From UBA6165 sp044233745 (GTDB lineage: Bacteria; Bacteroidota; Bacteroidia; Flavobacteriales_D; Crocinitomicaceae), in NCBI GenBank assembly GCA_044233745.1, contig JBIIJN010000003.1:3683-67682 (forward strand): a stretch of 64,000 nt of DNA. Reading direction: 5' to 3'. A model generated the notes under the pieces. The model had not been told where the DNA came from and did no database searches. It saw nothing but the letters and a program-made list of their open reading frames with translations. Positions 8,633 to 18,770 of this stretch are shown here, in pieces (within the stretch, counting starts at the first letter, position 1; the number at the start of each line of letters is the position of its first letter). Both the position numbers and the translations under genes were made by a program.

Positions 8633-9391
8633 ATGACACAAAACGAAGCTTTATTCCAATATGTTACGCGCATTGGCGACAACAGCCTCATTCTAGGTCA
8701 GCGTCTTTCTGAATGGTGTGGACATGGTCCTATATTAGAAGAAGATATTGCACTCACCAACACAGCGCTTGATTTAATTGGTCAAGCCACCAGTTTGTTG
8801 AAATATGCCGGAGAAATTGAAGGTAAAGGTCGCAATGAAGACCAAATGGCATTTTTGCGCTACGAACACGAATATTTAAACTGCTTGTTGCTTGAATTGC
8901 CTAACACGGATTATGCCTATACCTTGGCACGTCAATTTTTGTTCGACCATTTCAACTATTTGATGTACGAAGAATTGTTGAATAGCGAAGACCGTCAGTT
9001 GGCAGCCATTGCAGAAAAGTCCTTGAAAGAAGTGACTTATCATCGCCGCAGAAGTTCAGAATGGTTGATCCGCTTAGGCGATGGCACACAAGAATCGCAT
9101 GAACGCATCCAGTTCGCCATCAACGATATTTGGGAATATACAGGTGAACTTTTCGAAGCTGATGAGGTCGACCAAATGATATTTGAGGCTGGAATTGGTG
9201 TCAATTTAGCCAAAATCAAAACAGCATGGCATAAAAATGTTTCGGAAGTAATGGATGCTGCAACGCTCACTAAACCACAAGAAGACTTCATGCAACTGGG
9301 TGGAAAAAAAGGTGTGCATACGGAATATATGGGCTACATTTTAGCCGAAATGCAATACATGCAAAGATCTTATCCAAACTGTGAATGGTAA
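8633..9391 (+). CDS. paaC: PaaC, structural subunit of phenylacetyl-CoA epoxidase
   Basis: PaaC is the ferritin-like partner of PaaA that lacks the metal site and stabilises the catalytic heterodimer. The 252-residue protein shows LGQRLSEWCGHGPILEEDIA, ALDLIGQA and EVTYHRRRSSEWLIRLGDGT, all typical of PaaC. ATG 8633 is preferred to the in-frame TTG at 8624. Its stop overlaps the paaD start in a TAATG arrangement at 9389-9393, indicating translational coupling. Confidence 0.97.
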   Translation: MTQNEALFQYVTRIGDNSLILGQRLSEWCGHGPILEEDIALTNTALDLIGQATSLLKYAGEIEGKGRNEDQMAFLRYEHEYLNCLLLELPNTDYAYTLARQFLFDHFNYLMYEELLNSEDRQLAAIAEKSLKEVTYHRRRSSEWLIRLGDGTQESHERIQFAINDIWEYTGELFEADEVDQMIFEAGIGVNLAKIKTAWHKNVSEVMDAATLTKPQEDFMQLGGKKGVHTEYMGYILAEMQYMQRSYPNCEW

Positions 9392-9882
9392 TGAAATCTT
9401 GGACAGAAAACGAAATTTGGGCGCTTTTGGAAGAAGTAAAAGATCCAGAAGTACCTGTTCTGTCCGTTGTTGATTTAGGTATTGTTCGGAAAATTGAACC
9501 TGTAGGCGCATCTTGGCAAATTACCATTACACCGACCTATTCGGGCTGCCCTGCTATGCGTACCATCGAACAAGAAATAGAAAAGATGTGTGATGAAAAC
9601 AATATATCAGTTCTACCAATTAAAACTGTTTTATCACCAGCTTGGACCACCGATTGGATTTCAGAAAAGGGCAGAAATAACCTGCGCGAATATGGTATTG
9701 CTCCGCCAGAAAACGAAGTCGACAAAAGTGCTTTGTTTGCCAAACCAACAATTATTCCCTGTCCAAAGTGTGGTTCTAAAAACACAAAAATGGTAAGCGA
9801 ATTTGGCTCCACGGCCTGTAAAGCCCACTATCAATGCCACGATTGTTTGGAGCCTTTTGACTACTTTAAGTGTTTAAAATAA
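9391..9882 (+). CDS. paaD: PaaD, phenylacetate pathway Fe-S/metal-site maturation factor
   Basis: A 163-residue two-part protein. Residues about 1-95 form a MIP18/DUF59 domain (LLEEVKDPEVPVLSVVDLGIV, TYSGCPAM), and the C-terminal 45 residues form a Cys-rich zinc-ribbon-like segment (CPKCGSKNT, then ACKAHYQCHDC and a final Cys). PaaD is thought to help mature the Fe-S cluster of PaaE. Start at ATG 9391 is favoured by the one-base overlap with the paaC stop; an ATG at 9385 is also in frame. It is the last gene of the paaABCD unit; no thiolase, ligase or hydratase genes of the pathway follow. Confidence 0.95.
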   Translation: MKSWTENEIWALLEEVKDPEVPVLSVVDLGIVRKIEPVGASWQITITPTYSGCPAMRTIEQEIEKMCDENNISVLPIKTVLSPAWTTDWISEKGRNNLREYGIAPPENEVDKSALFAKPTIIPCPKCGSKNTKMVSEFGSTACKAHYQCHDCLEPFDYFKCLK

Positions 9883-9910
9883 TGATGCTTTAACATTGAG
9901 GTAAAAAGAA

Positions 9911-9941
9911 TTTGCAATTGTAATAAATACGTTTAATTTTG
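9911..9941 (+). promoter_or_regulatory. Bacteroidota-type promoter of the haloperoxidase operon
   Basis: TTTG at 9911-9914, a 19-base spacer, and TAATTTTG at 9934-9941 match the consensus TTTG-N19-TAnnTTTG exactly. It lies 35 bases before the start codon of the T9SS haloperoxidase-like gene. Confidence 0.8.
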
Positions 9942-9976
9942 GTCTCTATTTTTAACACCATTAAACACAATTTATT

Positions 9977-12900
9977 ATGAAAAAATTGATACTACTTTGT
10001 TTATTTTTTATGTCTTTTCTGAGCAATCTCCATTCCCAAACCTCTGTGGCTCATCAATGGACAGAAGAGATTTTATTTTGTATTCGAAATAGTTTTGCTC
10101 GACCTCCGGTTCATGCCAGAAATCTATTCCACCTTTCTGTTGTCATGCACGACGCTTTTTCTGCCTATAAAGTAGGAAGTAAAACCGTCTTGCTTGATAA
10201 TGAATGGCATGGGTTTTATACACCTTTTTATGGGGTCGAAATTCCTTCGACACCGGGTGGAATTGAGGAAGCTCAAGAAGAAGCAATTTCTTACGGGGCA
10301 TACAGATTCCTTCGTTGGCGATTTCAAAACGCACCTGGAGTAGCAGCTATATATATAGCATTGGACGCGCGTATGGCGCTTCTAGGCTATGATATATCAA
10401 TTACATCTGTTGACTATGTGAATGATGGTCCAGCGGCATTAGGTAATTATATTGCCCAACAAATTATTGCTTTTGGTTTGCAAGACGGTTCTAATGAAGC
10501 AGCAAACTTTGCCAGTCAGTACTATACAGATGGTAATCCGTTTTTATTTCCTGCACAACCAGGTAATCCTAATATGGTTGACCCAAATCGTTTTCAAAGA
10601 TTAAGCATAGAAAACGCCATTGATCAAGCTGGAAATCCAATTAATGGTACACCTCCGCATTTGGCACCTGAATGGGGAAATGTTTTGCCTTTTGCTTTAA
10701 AAGATGAAGACAGTGAGATCATCGTAAGAGATGGTGATGAATACAAAGTTTATCACAACCCAGGTGCTCCAGTTTATCTCGACACCAACATCCAAACGGG
10801 TATAGAAGATTTCTTTAAATGGAATTTTTTGTTGGTTAGTGTTTGGCAATCTCACTTAGATACAACGGATAATGTAATGTGGGATATTTCTCCAGCTTCT
10901 GGTGGAAATATACCTTTTGAGAATTTACCCGATACATGGTCAGATTATTTAACGTTTTATGATTTTTTCAATGGTGGGGACCCTGGTGTCGGTTACAATG
11001 TTAATCCAATTACTGGTTTACCATATGAACCACAAATCGTACGAAGAGGTGATTACGCTAGAGTCCTTGCAGAATTTTGGGCAGATGGATTAGACTCTGA
11101 AACACCTCCAGGTCACTGGTTCAATATCTATAATGAAATCAGTCAACATCCTTTATATGTAAATCAATGGAAAGGAGAGGGTCCAATTCTCTCAGATTTG
11201 GAATATGATATTGATGCTTATTTTCTTTTGGGAGGTGCTATGCATGATGCCGCTATTGGTGCATGGGGAGTTAAGGGCGCATATGACTATGTAAGACCAA
11301 TTTCAGCCATTAGATACATGGGCGACAGAGGTCAAAGTTCTGATCCCTTGCTACCAAATTATCATCCAGCAGGGATGCCTTTGATTCCAGGATATGTTGA
11401 ATTGGTGATGCCGGGCGATACTTTAGTTGGTGACAACAACGAGCATTTACACAAAATTAAGCTTTATACTTGGAGAGGTCATGACTACATAGAAGATGAG
11501 GATATCGACATGGCAGGTGTGGGTTGGATTTTGGCGGAAAATTGGTGGCCTTATCAAAGACCGTCTTTTGTGACTCCACCTTTTGCTGGATATGTGTCTG
11601 GTCATTCAACTTACTCCAGAGCTGCTGCAGCCGTAATGGATTACATGACTGGAACACCTTATTTTCCCGGGGGTATGAGTAACTTTGAGGCGGAACAAAA
11701 CGAATTCCTCGAGTTTGAACAAGGTCCTTCTCAAACAATCACGCTGCAATGGGCAACCTATTATGACGCTTCAGACCAATGCTCATTATCTCGTATTTGG
11801 GGTGGAATTCATCCACCAATGGACGACATTGCAGGAAGAAAAATCGGTCAACGTATTGGCGACGACGCTGGCGATTTTGCAGATTCTTTGCTTACTATGG
11901 AGATTCCATTTGTGGTAAATGTGGATATCAACACAGGTTTAATTAATGTGAGCCAGATTGGTTCTCAGATGCAAATTAACATTACCTATAATAGCAATAT
12001 GAACACCTCTGTGAATCCAGTTGTTCTGTTTCCTGGTTTTGTCAACGCCAATAGTTTGTTCACAGTTCAATCACAATCTTGGTTAAGTGCTACAGAATTT
12101 CAAATCATTTACAATGTGGAAGATTTTGAGATCGAACAAGGTAGTGTAGCTATATCGATGTACAATGCTGAAAGTGCTTCTAACATCAAGCAAAATCCAT
12201 TTCTGCTACTCAATGAACTGTATGTTGATACAAAAGCGCCAATCTTGTCGTCTTACGAAGCCTCTACTTCTGTGCTCAATTCACAGTCCACTGCCGTTTG
12301 TGTTACGATGACATTTGATGAGCCATGCGAGGTATCATTCATTCCATTTATAGAATGGACGGGTGCCGCTGGCATCGAAGCTGCTTTGACCCTCGATGCT
12401 GCCAATTCATCTTGGACAACGAGTAATGTTTACACCGCATGTTTTAATTTTGATGGTCAATTACCTTTGGATCCTGGATTTTTAACTTTTGAGGTGACCA
12501 ACGTTTACGATATGGCAGATAATGTGATTGATGAAACATTGGTTCAAGATGTTTTATTTTTAGATGTAGATCAGCCCAGTATTTCTTTAGTTGCTAATCA
12601 ACCACTTTTGAACATTTCTAATATTGGAAACAATGCAATCACGTTAACAATAACATCAAATAAGCCGATGTCCACGGATAATTTACCGATTATTAATATT
12701 ACTGAAAACTCTGTTTCTGTAGCGGAATTAACTGTTAATACTTTCCTTTCCTCATGGGTTGATGATTTTACTTGTAACATGGTTTATAATTTAGGTTCAA
12801 ATCCTATTGCATACGCAAACTTGGATATTGAAATTCAAAGTATAATGGATGTATCGGGTAATTTGCCCTTACTCAATAGCTTTGAGGATGTCTTTATTCT

Positions 12901-13870
12901 CGATACTGAACGCCCTGAATCTGAACTTTTGATTTCTAATTATGAAATGATTAATGATGCTACTGTTGCAGGTGCAGACTTCCATATCGAGGTGACCTTT
13001 AGCGAAGATATGAATCAAGTGTCATTCACTCCATTGGTTGCGATTAAGGATGAAAATGGAATTTCTATTGCGGGTGTAAGCTACAACGTGTTTCAAAGTC
13101 TTTGGATTGCGCCAAACATTTTTAGAGCAAGATTTAACGTAACTGACTTGAACTATGAAATGGAAAATTTGCAAGTTGAAGTTTCTTTGGCACGTGACAT
13201 ATCGAACAACCCGATGCTTCTGTCTGCTGCGAGTGCTTCATTTGCGCTTGACACTAGAAATCCTGAAATGATAGCATTCGACATTTCTGAAACAGTATTG
13301 AATCAAAATTCCACGACAGTTGTCATCACTTCTACTTTTGATGAAATGATGATTGCAGCAAATGTGCCTAATTTTGTTGCAGTAACGAGCGAAGGCGATC
13401 TTCCGATGTTCACGCCAATACTTGAAGAGGGTGAATGGCTTGATGAATATACCTATTCAGGCAAATATCTTATCAACCATATTTATTATGCTGGTAACGC
13501 TGGAATGAGAGTAATCACAGCTACTGATTTGGCTTCAAATCCAGTTAAAGATACTGTTGTAGAAGATATCCTAACGATTGACTTTCTTTATTTAGGTTTG
13601 AATCAACAAGTGGCTAATTCGATTGTGGCTTATCCAAATCCTGTTACTTCTGGTGGTGTTTTGAATTTCCGAACCAATGAATCTAACGAAGTAATCAATG
13701 AAATTGAGCTTTATGACTTGTTGGGTAATTTGGTTAACACCATTACCACAGATGAGGGAAATCCTGAACTTGTTTCTATAAAAGTTCCAGAGCTATCCTC
13801 GGGAACTTACATTATCAGAATAAAATCTGATTTCGCAGAGTATACTTTAAGAATTAATATCATCAATTAA
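9977..13870 (+). CDS. Secreted vanadium-dependent haloperoxidase / PAP2-type protein with T9SS sorting domain
   Basis: A 1297-residue exported protein: signal peptide (about 1-20), vanadium haloperoxidase/PAP2 catalytic region (about 25-640), a chain of Ig-like repeats each opening with a DTxxP-like segment (about 650-1200) and a T9SS type A sorting domain (about 1215-1297, YPNPV...GTYIIRI). The vanadate/phosphate-binding signature is complete: KX6RP (Lys433, Arg440-Pro441), SGHS (Ser541-Gly542-His543) and SRX5HX3D (Ser605-Arg606, His612, Asp616). Haloperoxidases use H2O2 to oxidise halides, while acid phosphatases share the same site, so oxidation of halide is likely but not proven. It leads an apparent operon with two FG-GAP/ASPIC-UnbV proteins; only two bases separate it from the next gene. 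Confidence 0.9.
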   Translation: MKKLILLCLFFMSFLSNLHSQTSVAHQWTEEILFCIRNSFARPPVHARNLFHLSVVMHDAFSAYKVGSKTVLLDNEWHGFYTPFYGVEIPSTPGGIEEAQEEAISYGAYRFLRWRFQNAPGVAAIYIALDARMALLGYDISITSVDYVNDGPAALGNYIAQQIIAFGLQDGSNEAANFASQYYTDGNPFLFPAQPGNPNMVDPNRFQRLSIENAIDQAGNPINGTPPHLAPEWGNVLPFALKDEDSEIIVRDGDEYKVYHNPGAPVYLDTNIQTGIEDFFKWNFLLVSVWQSHLDTTDNVMWDISPASGGNIPFENLPDTWSDYLTFYDFFNGGDPGVGYNVNPITGLPYEPQIVRRGDYARVLAEFWADGLDSETPPGHWFNIYNEISQHPLYVNQWKGEGPILSDLEYDIDAYFLLGGAMHDAAIGAWGVKGAYDYVRPISAIRYMGDRGQSSDPLLPNYHPAGMPLIPGYVELVMPGDTLVGDNNEHLHKIKLYTWRGHDYIEDEDIDMAGVGWILAENWWPYQRPSFVTPPFAGYVSGHSTYSRAAAAVMDYMTGTPYFPGGMSNFEAEQNEFLEFEQGPSQTITLQWATYYDASDQCSLSRIWGGIHPPMDDIAGRKIGQRIGDDAGDFADSLLTMEIPFVVNVDINTGLINVSQIGSQMQINITYNSNMNTSVNPVVLFPGFVNANSLFTVQSQSWLSATEFQIIYNVEDFEIEQGSVAISMYNAESASNIKQNPFLLLNELYVDTKAPILSSYEASTSVLNSQSTAVCVTMTFDEPCEVSFIPFIEWTGAAGIEAALTLDAANSSWTTSNVYTACFNFDGQLPLDPGFLTFEVTNVYDMADNVIDETLVQDVLFLDVDQPSISLVANQPLLNISNIGNNAITLTITSNKPMSTDNLPIINITENSVSVAELTVNTFLSSWVDDFTCNMVYNLGSNPIAYANLDIEIQSIMDVSGNLPLLNSFEDVFILDTERPESELLISNYEMINDATVAGADFHIEVTFSEDMNQVSFTPLVAIKDENGISIAGVSYNVFQSLWIAPNIFRARFNVTDLNYEMENLQVEVSLARDISNNPMLLSAASASFALDTRNPEMIAFDISETVLNQNSTTVVITSTFDEMMIAANVPNFVAVTSEGDLPMFTPILEEGEWLDEYTYSGKYLINHIYYAGNAGMRVITATDLASNPVKDTVVEDILTIDFLYLGLNQQVANSIVAYPNPVTSGGVLNFRTNESNEVINEIELYDLLGNLVNTITTDEGNPELVSIKVPELSSGTYIIRIKSDFAEYTLRINIIN

Positions 13871-13872
13871 AA

Positions 13873-16311
13873 ATGAGAATAAAAAATATCATTCTGAGCT
13901 TCCTAGTGGGGGCTCAGATTTTTTCCTGTAACAATTTTACTTTGGCGCAAACATTCGTAAACATTGCTCCTCAGTTAGGCATTAATCACACGGTTAATAC
14001 TCAATTGCAGTTTGGCGGACATGGTTGTGCATTTTTCGATTTTGATAATGATGGCTGGGACGATATTACCTTTATTCAGGAGACTGATAGTGTAGTTTTG
14101 TACCGAAACAATGAGGGTGTCTTTGAGTCGATACCATCCGTGGCTTTTCAAATTGGACAGATTCGCCAGGCTTTGTGGGTAGATTATGATAACGACAGTG
14201 ATTATGACTTGTTCATGACTTCAACTAATGGAAATTCTCGCTTGTACAACAATGATGGCAATTTCAATTTCACGGATGTCACCGTATTTGCCGGTATTTC
14301 AACGGCGATTGCCAACAATTTTGGAGTAACTTTTGGCGACTATGACCTTGACGGTTATTTGGATTTTTATTTGGCACGTTATCAAATGTCGGGCGACTTA
14401 AACAATCCGGCTCATTTAAATGCGCTTTATAGAAACAATGGTAATGGTACTTTCACAGATATGACTGTATTAGCTGGTGTTGCAGATAGTATACAACCAA
14501 GCTTTATGGGTGCATGGATTGATATTGATAGAAATGGACTGCCAGATCTTTATGTAATCAATGATCGTACGTTATGGGGTAATTCTATGTACCTCAATAA
14601 TGGAGATGGCACATTTACAGATATAACGTCGATTTGTGGCGCAGAAATGTTTGGCCAAGACCCAATGGGAATCACGTATGGTGACTATGATAACGATGGA
14701 GATTTGGACATGCTACTATCAAATGGAGGTCCGCCCACAAAACCTCCACGATTGTACACCAATAATGGAAACTCTTATTTTGTTGAAAATGCAGGCCCAA
14801 TGGGTATTAGTGTGCCAGTAACATTTATGTGTACTTGGGGTGGCACATGGATTGATATAGACAACAATTCCTTTCAGGATTTGTATTTGACAACAGGATT
14901 GCTCATGCCAGCCAATGGAGAAGTTAGAAATTACTTGTTTAGGAGTAATAGCGCCCAAAGTTTTACCGATTCACCGCAGCTTTTCACGGGCAACCACATT
15001 GCTGCTAGTTATTCAGTTGCCCGCGGTGATATCGACAATGATGGCTGTGCTGATATGATCGTACAAAATGCTAAAAATTACAATTCATTTATTTGGAAAA
15101 ATGAATATGGTCCAACCTTGGGTAACAATTACATCAAAATTACTTTAGAAGGTACTTTGTCAAACACAATGGCAATTGGTTCTTGGATTACAGTTTATTG
15201 CCAAGGAAATACTTATACCCATTATACAAGGTGTGGAGAAAGTTTTATTAGTCAAGATTCGCAACACCATATCTTTGGATTAGGCAATTTTCTGGTGGTT
15301 GACTCAATTGTTGTCGATTACCCCTCCGGGGTCTCAGATGTTTACTATAATTTACCTGTTAATCAACATATTTACCTTACAGAAGCTGAAACGTCAAATT
15401 TTGCATTAATAAATCCAGCAAACTCCTTTTTTATTTGTAGCTCTAGCAATGTTTCACTCACAGCTCCGTCGTTTTCTACTTATTTATGGAGCACAGGGGA
15501 AACAACTCAAAGTATTAATATAACTCAATCTGGATCCTACTATGTTACCGCATGGGATTCTAATGGCTTCCCTCATACGAGTGATACTTTGACTTTTACT
15601 GTGCTGCCGAGTCCTTATGTTTTGCATCAAGTACAGCATAATTTGTGCTTCGGTGATGAAAATGGTGCCGTTCAATTGACAGTTTTCAATGCCAACCCGA
15701 ATTATGAGATTTCATGGTCGAATGGCGCCACTGGACTTGCACAATCCAACTTGGTTTCAGGGGTCTATTCTTACAGTTATTTAGATGAATTTGGCTGTAC
15801 TTATTCAGATGAATTCACTTTGAATTCTGGTGATGAAATACTTTTGTTTTCAGAAACAAGCAATCAAACAACTTTTGAATCGGGATCACTACAGCTCATG
15901 GTTATTGGCGGAACTCCTCCAATTCAAATTTTGGTAAATGGTATCTCTATGCCGACTAATCCGATGGATGTGGATTCTGGTGTTTATTTGGTAACTGTTT
16001 CTGATGCCAACGGCTGTATTTATGAAGAGGTAATCACGATTGGCTTTGTTGATATGAGTTCTGTATTTGAATTTGACCTGAACAATCCATTTTTTTACCC
16101 GAATCCTTTATCTGATAGAGTGCTCCACTTAAAAGGAATTACCAGTGAGCATGTTGTGGATGTTAGAGATGCTTTGGGCAGACAAGTACAATATTCAAAT
16201 TGTGTTTCAAATTCTTGTTTGGAATTTTTAAATATCAGCGCTGGAGCGATTTTTATAACAGTTCAAGTGGAAGATTACATTTATGTATTTAAAGTTATTG
16301 TTTTGGAATAA
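13873..16311 (+). CDS. CRTAC1-like FG-GAP/VCBS and ASPIC/UnbV repeat protein, T9SS exported (paralogue 1)
   Basis: An 812-residue exported protein. After a signal peptide (about 1-26) come seven or so FG-GAP/VCBS calcium-binding-like repeats with the DxDxDGxxD pattern (for example FDFDNDGWDDI, DYDNDGDLDML, DIDNDGCADMI) forming a probable beta-propeller to about residue 400. An ASPIC/UnbV domain follows (LSNTMAIGSWITVY through DSIVVDYPSGVSDVY, about 415-500), then SprB/Ig-like segments (WSTGETTQSI, WSNGATGLAQ) and a C-terminal T9SS-like tail (FYPNPLSDR). Such proteins are extracellular; no enzymatic function is established. It is a tandem paralogue of the next gene and lies two bases after the haloperoxidase gene. 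Confidence 0.88.
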   Translation: MRIKNIILSFLVGAQIFSCNNFTLAQTFVNIAPQLGINHTVNTQLQFGGHGCAFFDFDNDGWDDITFIQETDSVVLYRNNEGVFESIPSVAFQIGQIRQALWVDYDNDSDYDLFMTSTNGNSRLYNNDGNFNFTDVTVFAGISTAIANNFGVTFGDYDLDGYLDFYLARYQMSGDLNNPAHLNALYRNNGNGTFTDMTVLAGVADSIQPSFMGAWIDIDRNGLPDLYVINDRTLWGNSMYLNNGDGTFTDITSICGAEMFGQDPMGITYGDYDNDGDLDMLLSNGGPPTKPPRLYTNNGNSYFVENAGPMGISVPVTFMCTWGGTWIDIDNNSFQDLYLTTGLLMPANGEVRNYLFRSNSAQSFTDSPQLFTGNHIAASYSVARGDIDNDGCADMIVQNAKNYNSFIWKNEYGPTLGNNYIKITLEGTLSNTMAIGSWITVYCQGNTYTHYTRCGESFISQDSQHHIFGLGNFLVVDSIVVDYPSGVSDVYYNLPVNQHIYLTEAETSNFALINPANSFFICSSSNVSLTAPSFSTYLWSTGETTQSINITQSGSYYVTAWDSNGFPHTSDTLTFTVLPSPYVLHQVQHNLCFGDENGAVQLTVFNANPNYEISWSNGATGLAQSNLVSGVYSYSYLDEFGCTYSDEFTLNSGDEILLFSETSNQTTFESGSLQLMVIGGTPPIQILVNGISMPTNPMDVDSGVYLVTVSDANGCIYEEVITIGFVDMSSVFEFDLNNPFFYPNPLSDRVLHLKGITSEHVVDVRDALGRQVQYSNCVSNSCLEFLNISAGAIFITVQVEDYIYVFKVIVLE

Positions 16312-16320
16312 ACCTGACAA

Positions 16321-18729
16321 ATGAGAGCCCTTGTTCTATCGATTTTCTTTATCGTTTTTACGCAATCGGCATTGAGCCAAATGTTTGTAAACAATGCTTC
16401 TGAATTGGGCATCAATCATACCTTGAATTCTGTTGTGCACTGGGGGGCAGGTGTTTCGTTTTTTGATTTTGACAATGATGGATGGGATGATATCACGCTC
16501 ATTCAACAAGGAGACAGTGCTTATTTTTATAAGAATATGGGTGGGTATTTTGAATTGCTCCCATCTTTGGTGCATGTGCCTGGCAGAGCAACTCAAATTA
16601 TTTGGGTGGATTATGACAACGACGGGGATAACGATTTTTTTCTCAGCACATTCGACGCGGGTCAGTGCCGACTTTATCAAAATAATGGCTCGTTTGAGTT
16701 TACCGATTTCACCTTGACCGCTGGTCTGATAGGTTTAACCACAGCCAATTATGGAGCAAGCTTCGCAGACTATGACAAAGACGGTGATTTAGATTTGTAT
16801 TTGTGCAGATACTATATGGAGGGAGACCCTCTAAATCCTTTGAATACCAATGCCTTGTATAGGAATAATGGCAATGGCACTTTCACCAATGTTACCATCG
16901 CTGCTGGGGTTGGCAATGGTATTCGGCCATCATTCATGGCGGTTTGGTTGGATTACAACAGTGATTCTTATCCAGACCTTTATGTAATCAACGACCGCGG
17001 CCTTTGGATAAATACCATGTATAGAAACAACGGCGATGGCACTTTTTCAGATGCAACGCAAGGCACAAATACAGCTATGCAATACGGTCCAACTGCTGAT
17101 GACCCCATGAGCGCTACATTCGCGGATTTTGATAATGATGGCGATAATGATATATATGCGTCAAACACAGGTGGCACTACAACGCCAGCTCGGTTTTTAG
17201 TAGCCAACAATGGCGCTTTCACTGAGCAAGCAGCAATTCGAAATGTGAATTTGTTTCAATGGGCTTGGGGTGCTACATTTATTGATGCTGATAATGATTC
17301 TTGGCAGGATTTATATGTCACTACTGGAAAAATCATCGAACAATCGTCTAGTGAAGTGCGTAGTTATTTGTATATAAGTAATGCTGGAGTTAACTTCACT
17401 GATTCGCCACAAAATTTCTCAAATGCCAATCATATTGCTGCCAGTTACGGTGTTGCGAAAGGAGATGTAAATAACGATGGTTTTGCAGACCTCATGGTGC
17501 TCAATGCCAAAGGATTCAATAGCTTTTTGTGGTTGAATTCGGCAACTTCTGAAAATAATTACATTAAAGTTACGCTCGAGGGTACATTGTCTAATCGCAT
17601 GGCCATTGGCTCTTGGATTAGAGTTTATTCTGGAGGAAACACCTATTCTTATTATACCCGATGCGGTGAAAACTATTGCAGCCAAAATTCCCAACATCAT
17701 ATTTTTGGTTTGGGAACAAATACTTCAGTAGATTCAATTACCGTTACTTATCTGAGTGGCATTACCGATGTTTATTATGATGTGCAGGTAAATGAACATC
17801 ATTTCTTCACAGAAGGTGAAACCTTGGTTTTTCAACTGAGTGATTTTGTTGATACTACAATATGTGAGAACAACACATTTGAATTATTAGCACCTGAGTT
17901 TTCTTCCTATTTGTGGAGTAATGGTGCCACAACCCAGAGTATTGTTGTGAGCGAATCGGGAAGCTATAGTTTAACTGCTTTGAATGAGTTCGGTCATGTT
18001 TACAACAGCGATACCATAGAAATTGTGGTCATGAATCCTGTTTATATTAGCCAAACCACAAGTGATTTGACCTGTTTTGGTGCCAACAATGGCTCAGCGC
18101 TTTTGGAAATCACCAACCAAACCGATAACTACGAAATTGTTTGGTCAAATGGTTCCAATTCTTTGACGCAGAATGATTTACCAGCTGGTTCATACACTTA
18201 TATTTATTCCGATGAATTTGGATGCAGCTTTGAAGGCTCTTTGTTTATTGATCAGCCAAGTGAAATACTCATTTTTTCTGAAACAACTCATCAAACCTCG
18301 CTTGATGTCGGTTCGATACAGATACTGGCTATAGGTGGTGTGCCGCCCTACACATATTTTGTGAACGGGAGCCCAATGAATGCAAATCCATTGGATACTT
18401 TGGCTGGCACGTATGATGTTTTAGTGGTTGATGCCAATGGTTGCGAAAGTTCGGTGATTGTGGTTGTTTCCTATGAGGATTTATCAGGCATCACACAGTT
18501 TGATAATGAAGATTTCGGCATTTTTCCAAATCCAACAAAAAATAAAGAAGTTCAATTTTTCGGTTTTAGAGAAGCAGACATCGTGGGATTGTTTGATATT
18601 CAAGGAAGGGCTATTGGCTATAGCATTCGTGATAATACCTTCAGCATTCATGCAGAATTTACCGGAGTAGCCCAACTTGTTTTCGACCGTGAAGGCGTGA
18701 AATACACCATTCGTATAGTTGTTTTCTAA
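16321..18729 (+). CDS. CRTAC1-like FG-GAP/VCBS and ASPIC/UnbV repeat protein, T9SS exported (paralogue 2)
   Basis: An 802-residue paralogue of the preceding protein with the same order: signal peptide ending near ALSQ, FG-GAP repeats (FDFDNDGWDDI, DYDNDGDNDFF, DYDKDGDLDLY, DFDNDGDNDIY, DADNDSWQDLY), ASPIC/UnbV domain (LSNRMAIGSWIRVY, DSITVTYLSGITDVY), SprB-like segments (WSNGATTQSI, WSNGSNSLTQ) and a FPNPT...-type C-terminal sorting region. Nine bases separate it from paralogue 1, so the three genes from 9977 to 18729 look co-transcribed. The pair arose by tandem duplication with moderate divergence. The function is unknown; surface adhesion or substrate binding accompanying the haloperoxidase is only a guess. 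Confidence 0.88.
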   Translation: MRALVLSIFFIVFTQSALSQMFVNNASELGINHTLNSVVHWGAGVSFFDFDNDGWDDITLIQQGDSAYFYKNMGGYFELLPSLVHVPGRATQIIWVDYDNDGDNDFFLSTFDAGQCRLYQNNGSFEFTDFTLTAGLIGLTTANYGASFADYDKDGDLDLYLCRYYMEGDPLNPLNTNALYRNNGNGTFTNVTIAAGVGNGIRPSFMAVWLDYNSDSYPDLYVINDRGLWINTMYRNNGDGTFSDATQGTNTAMQYGPTADDPMSATFADFDNDGDNDIYASNTGGTTTPARFLVANNGAFTEQAAIRNVNLFQWAWGATFIDADNDSWQDLYVTTGKIIEQSSSEVRSYLYISNAGVNFTDSPQNFSNANHIAASYGVAKGDVNNDGFADLMVLNAKGFNSFLWLNSATSENNYIKVTLEGTLSNRMAIGSWIRVYSGGNTYSYYTRCGENYCSQNSQHHIFGLGTNTSVDSITVTYLSGITDVYYDVQVNEHHFFTEGETLVFQLSDFVDTTICENNTFELLAPEFSSYLWSNGATTQSIVVSESGSYSLTALNEFGHVYNSDTIEIVVMNPVYISQTTSDLTCFGANNGSALLEITNQTDNYEIVWSNGSNSLTQNDLPAGSYTYIYSDEFGCSFEGSLFIDQPSEILIFSETTHQTSLDVGSIQILAIGGVPPYTYFVNGSPMNANPLDTLAGTYDVLVVDANGCESSVIVVVSYEDLSGITQFDNEDFGIFPNPTKNKEVQFFGFREADIVGLFDIQGRAIGYSIRDNTFSIHAEFTGVAQLVFDREGVKYTIRIVVF

Positions 18730-18770
18730 TTTTTAGTGCTTCTTGATTACCTTTACCGAAAAGATTTCCA

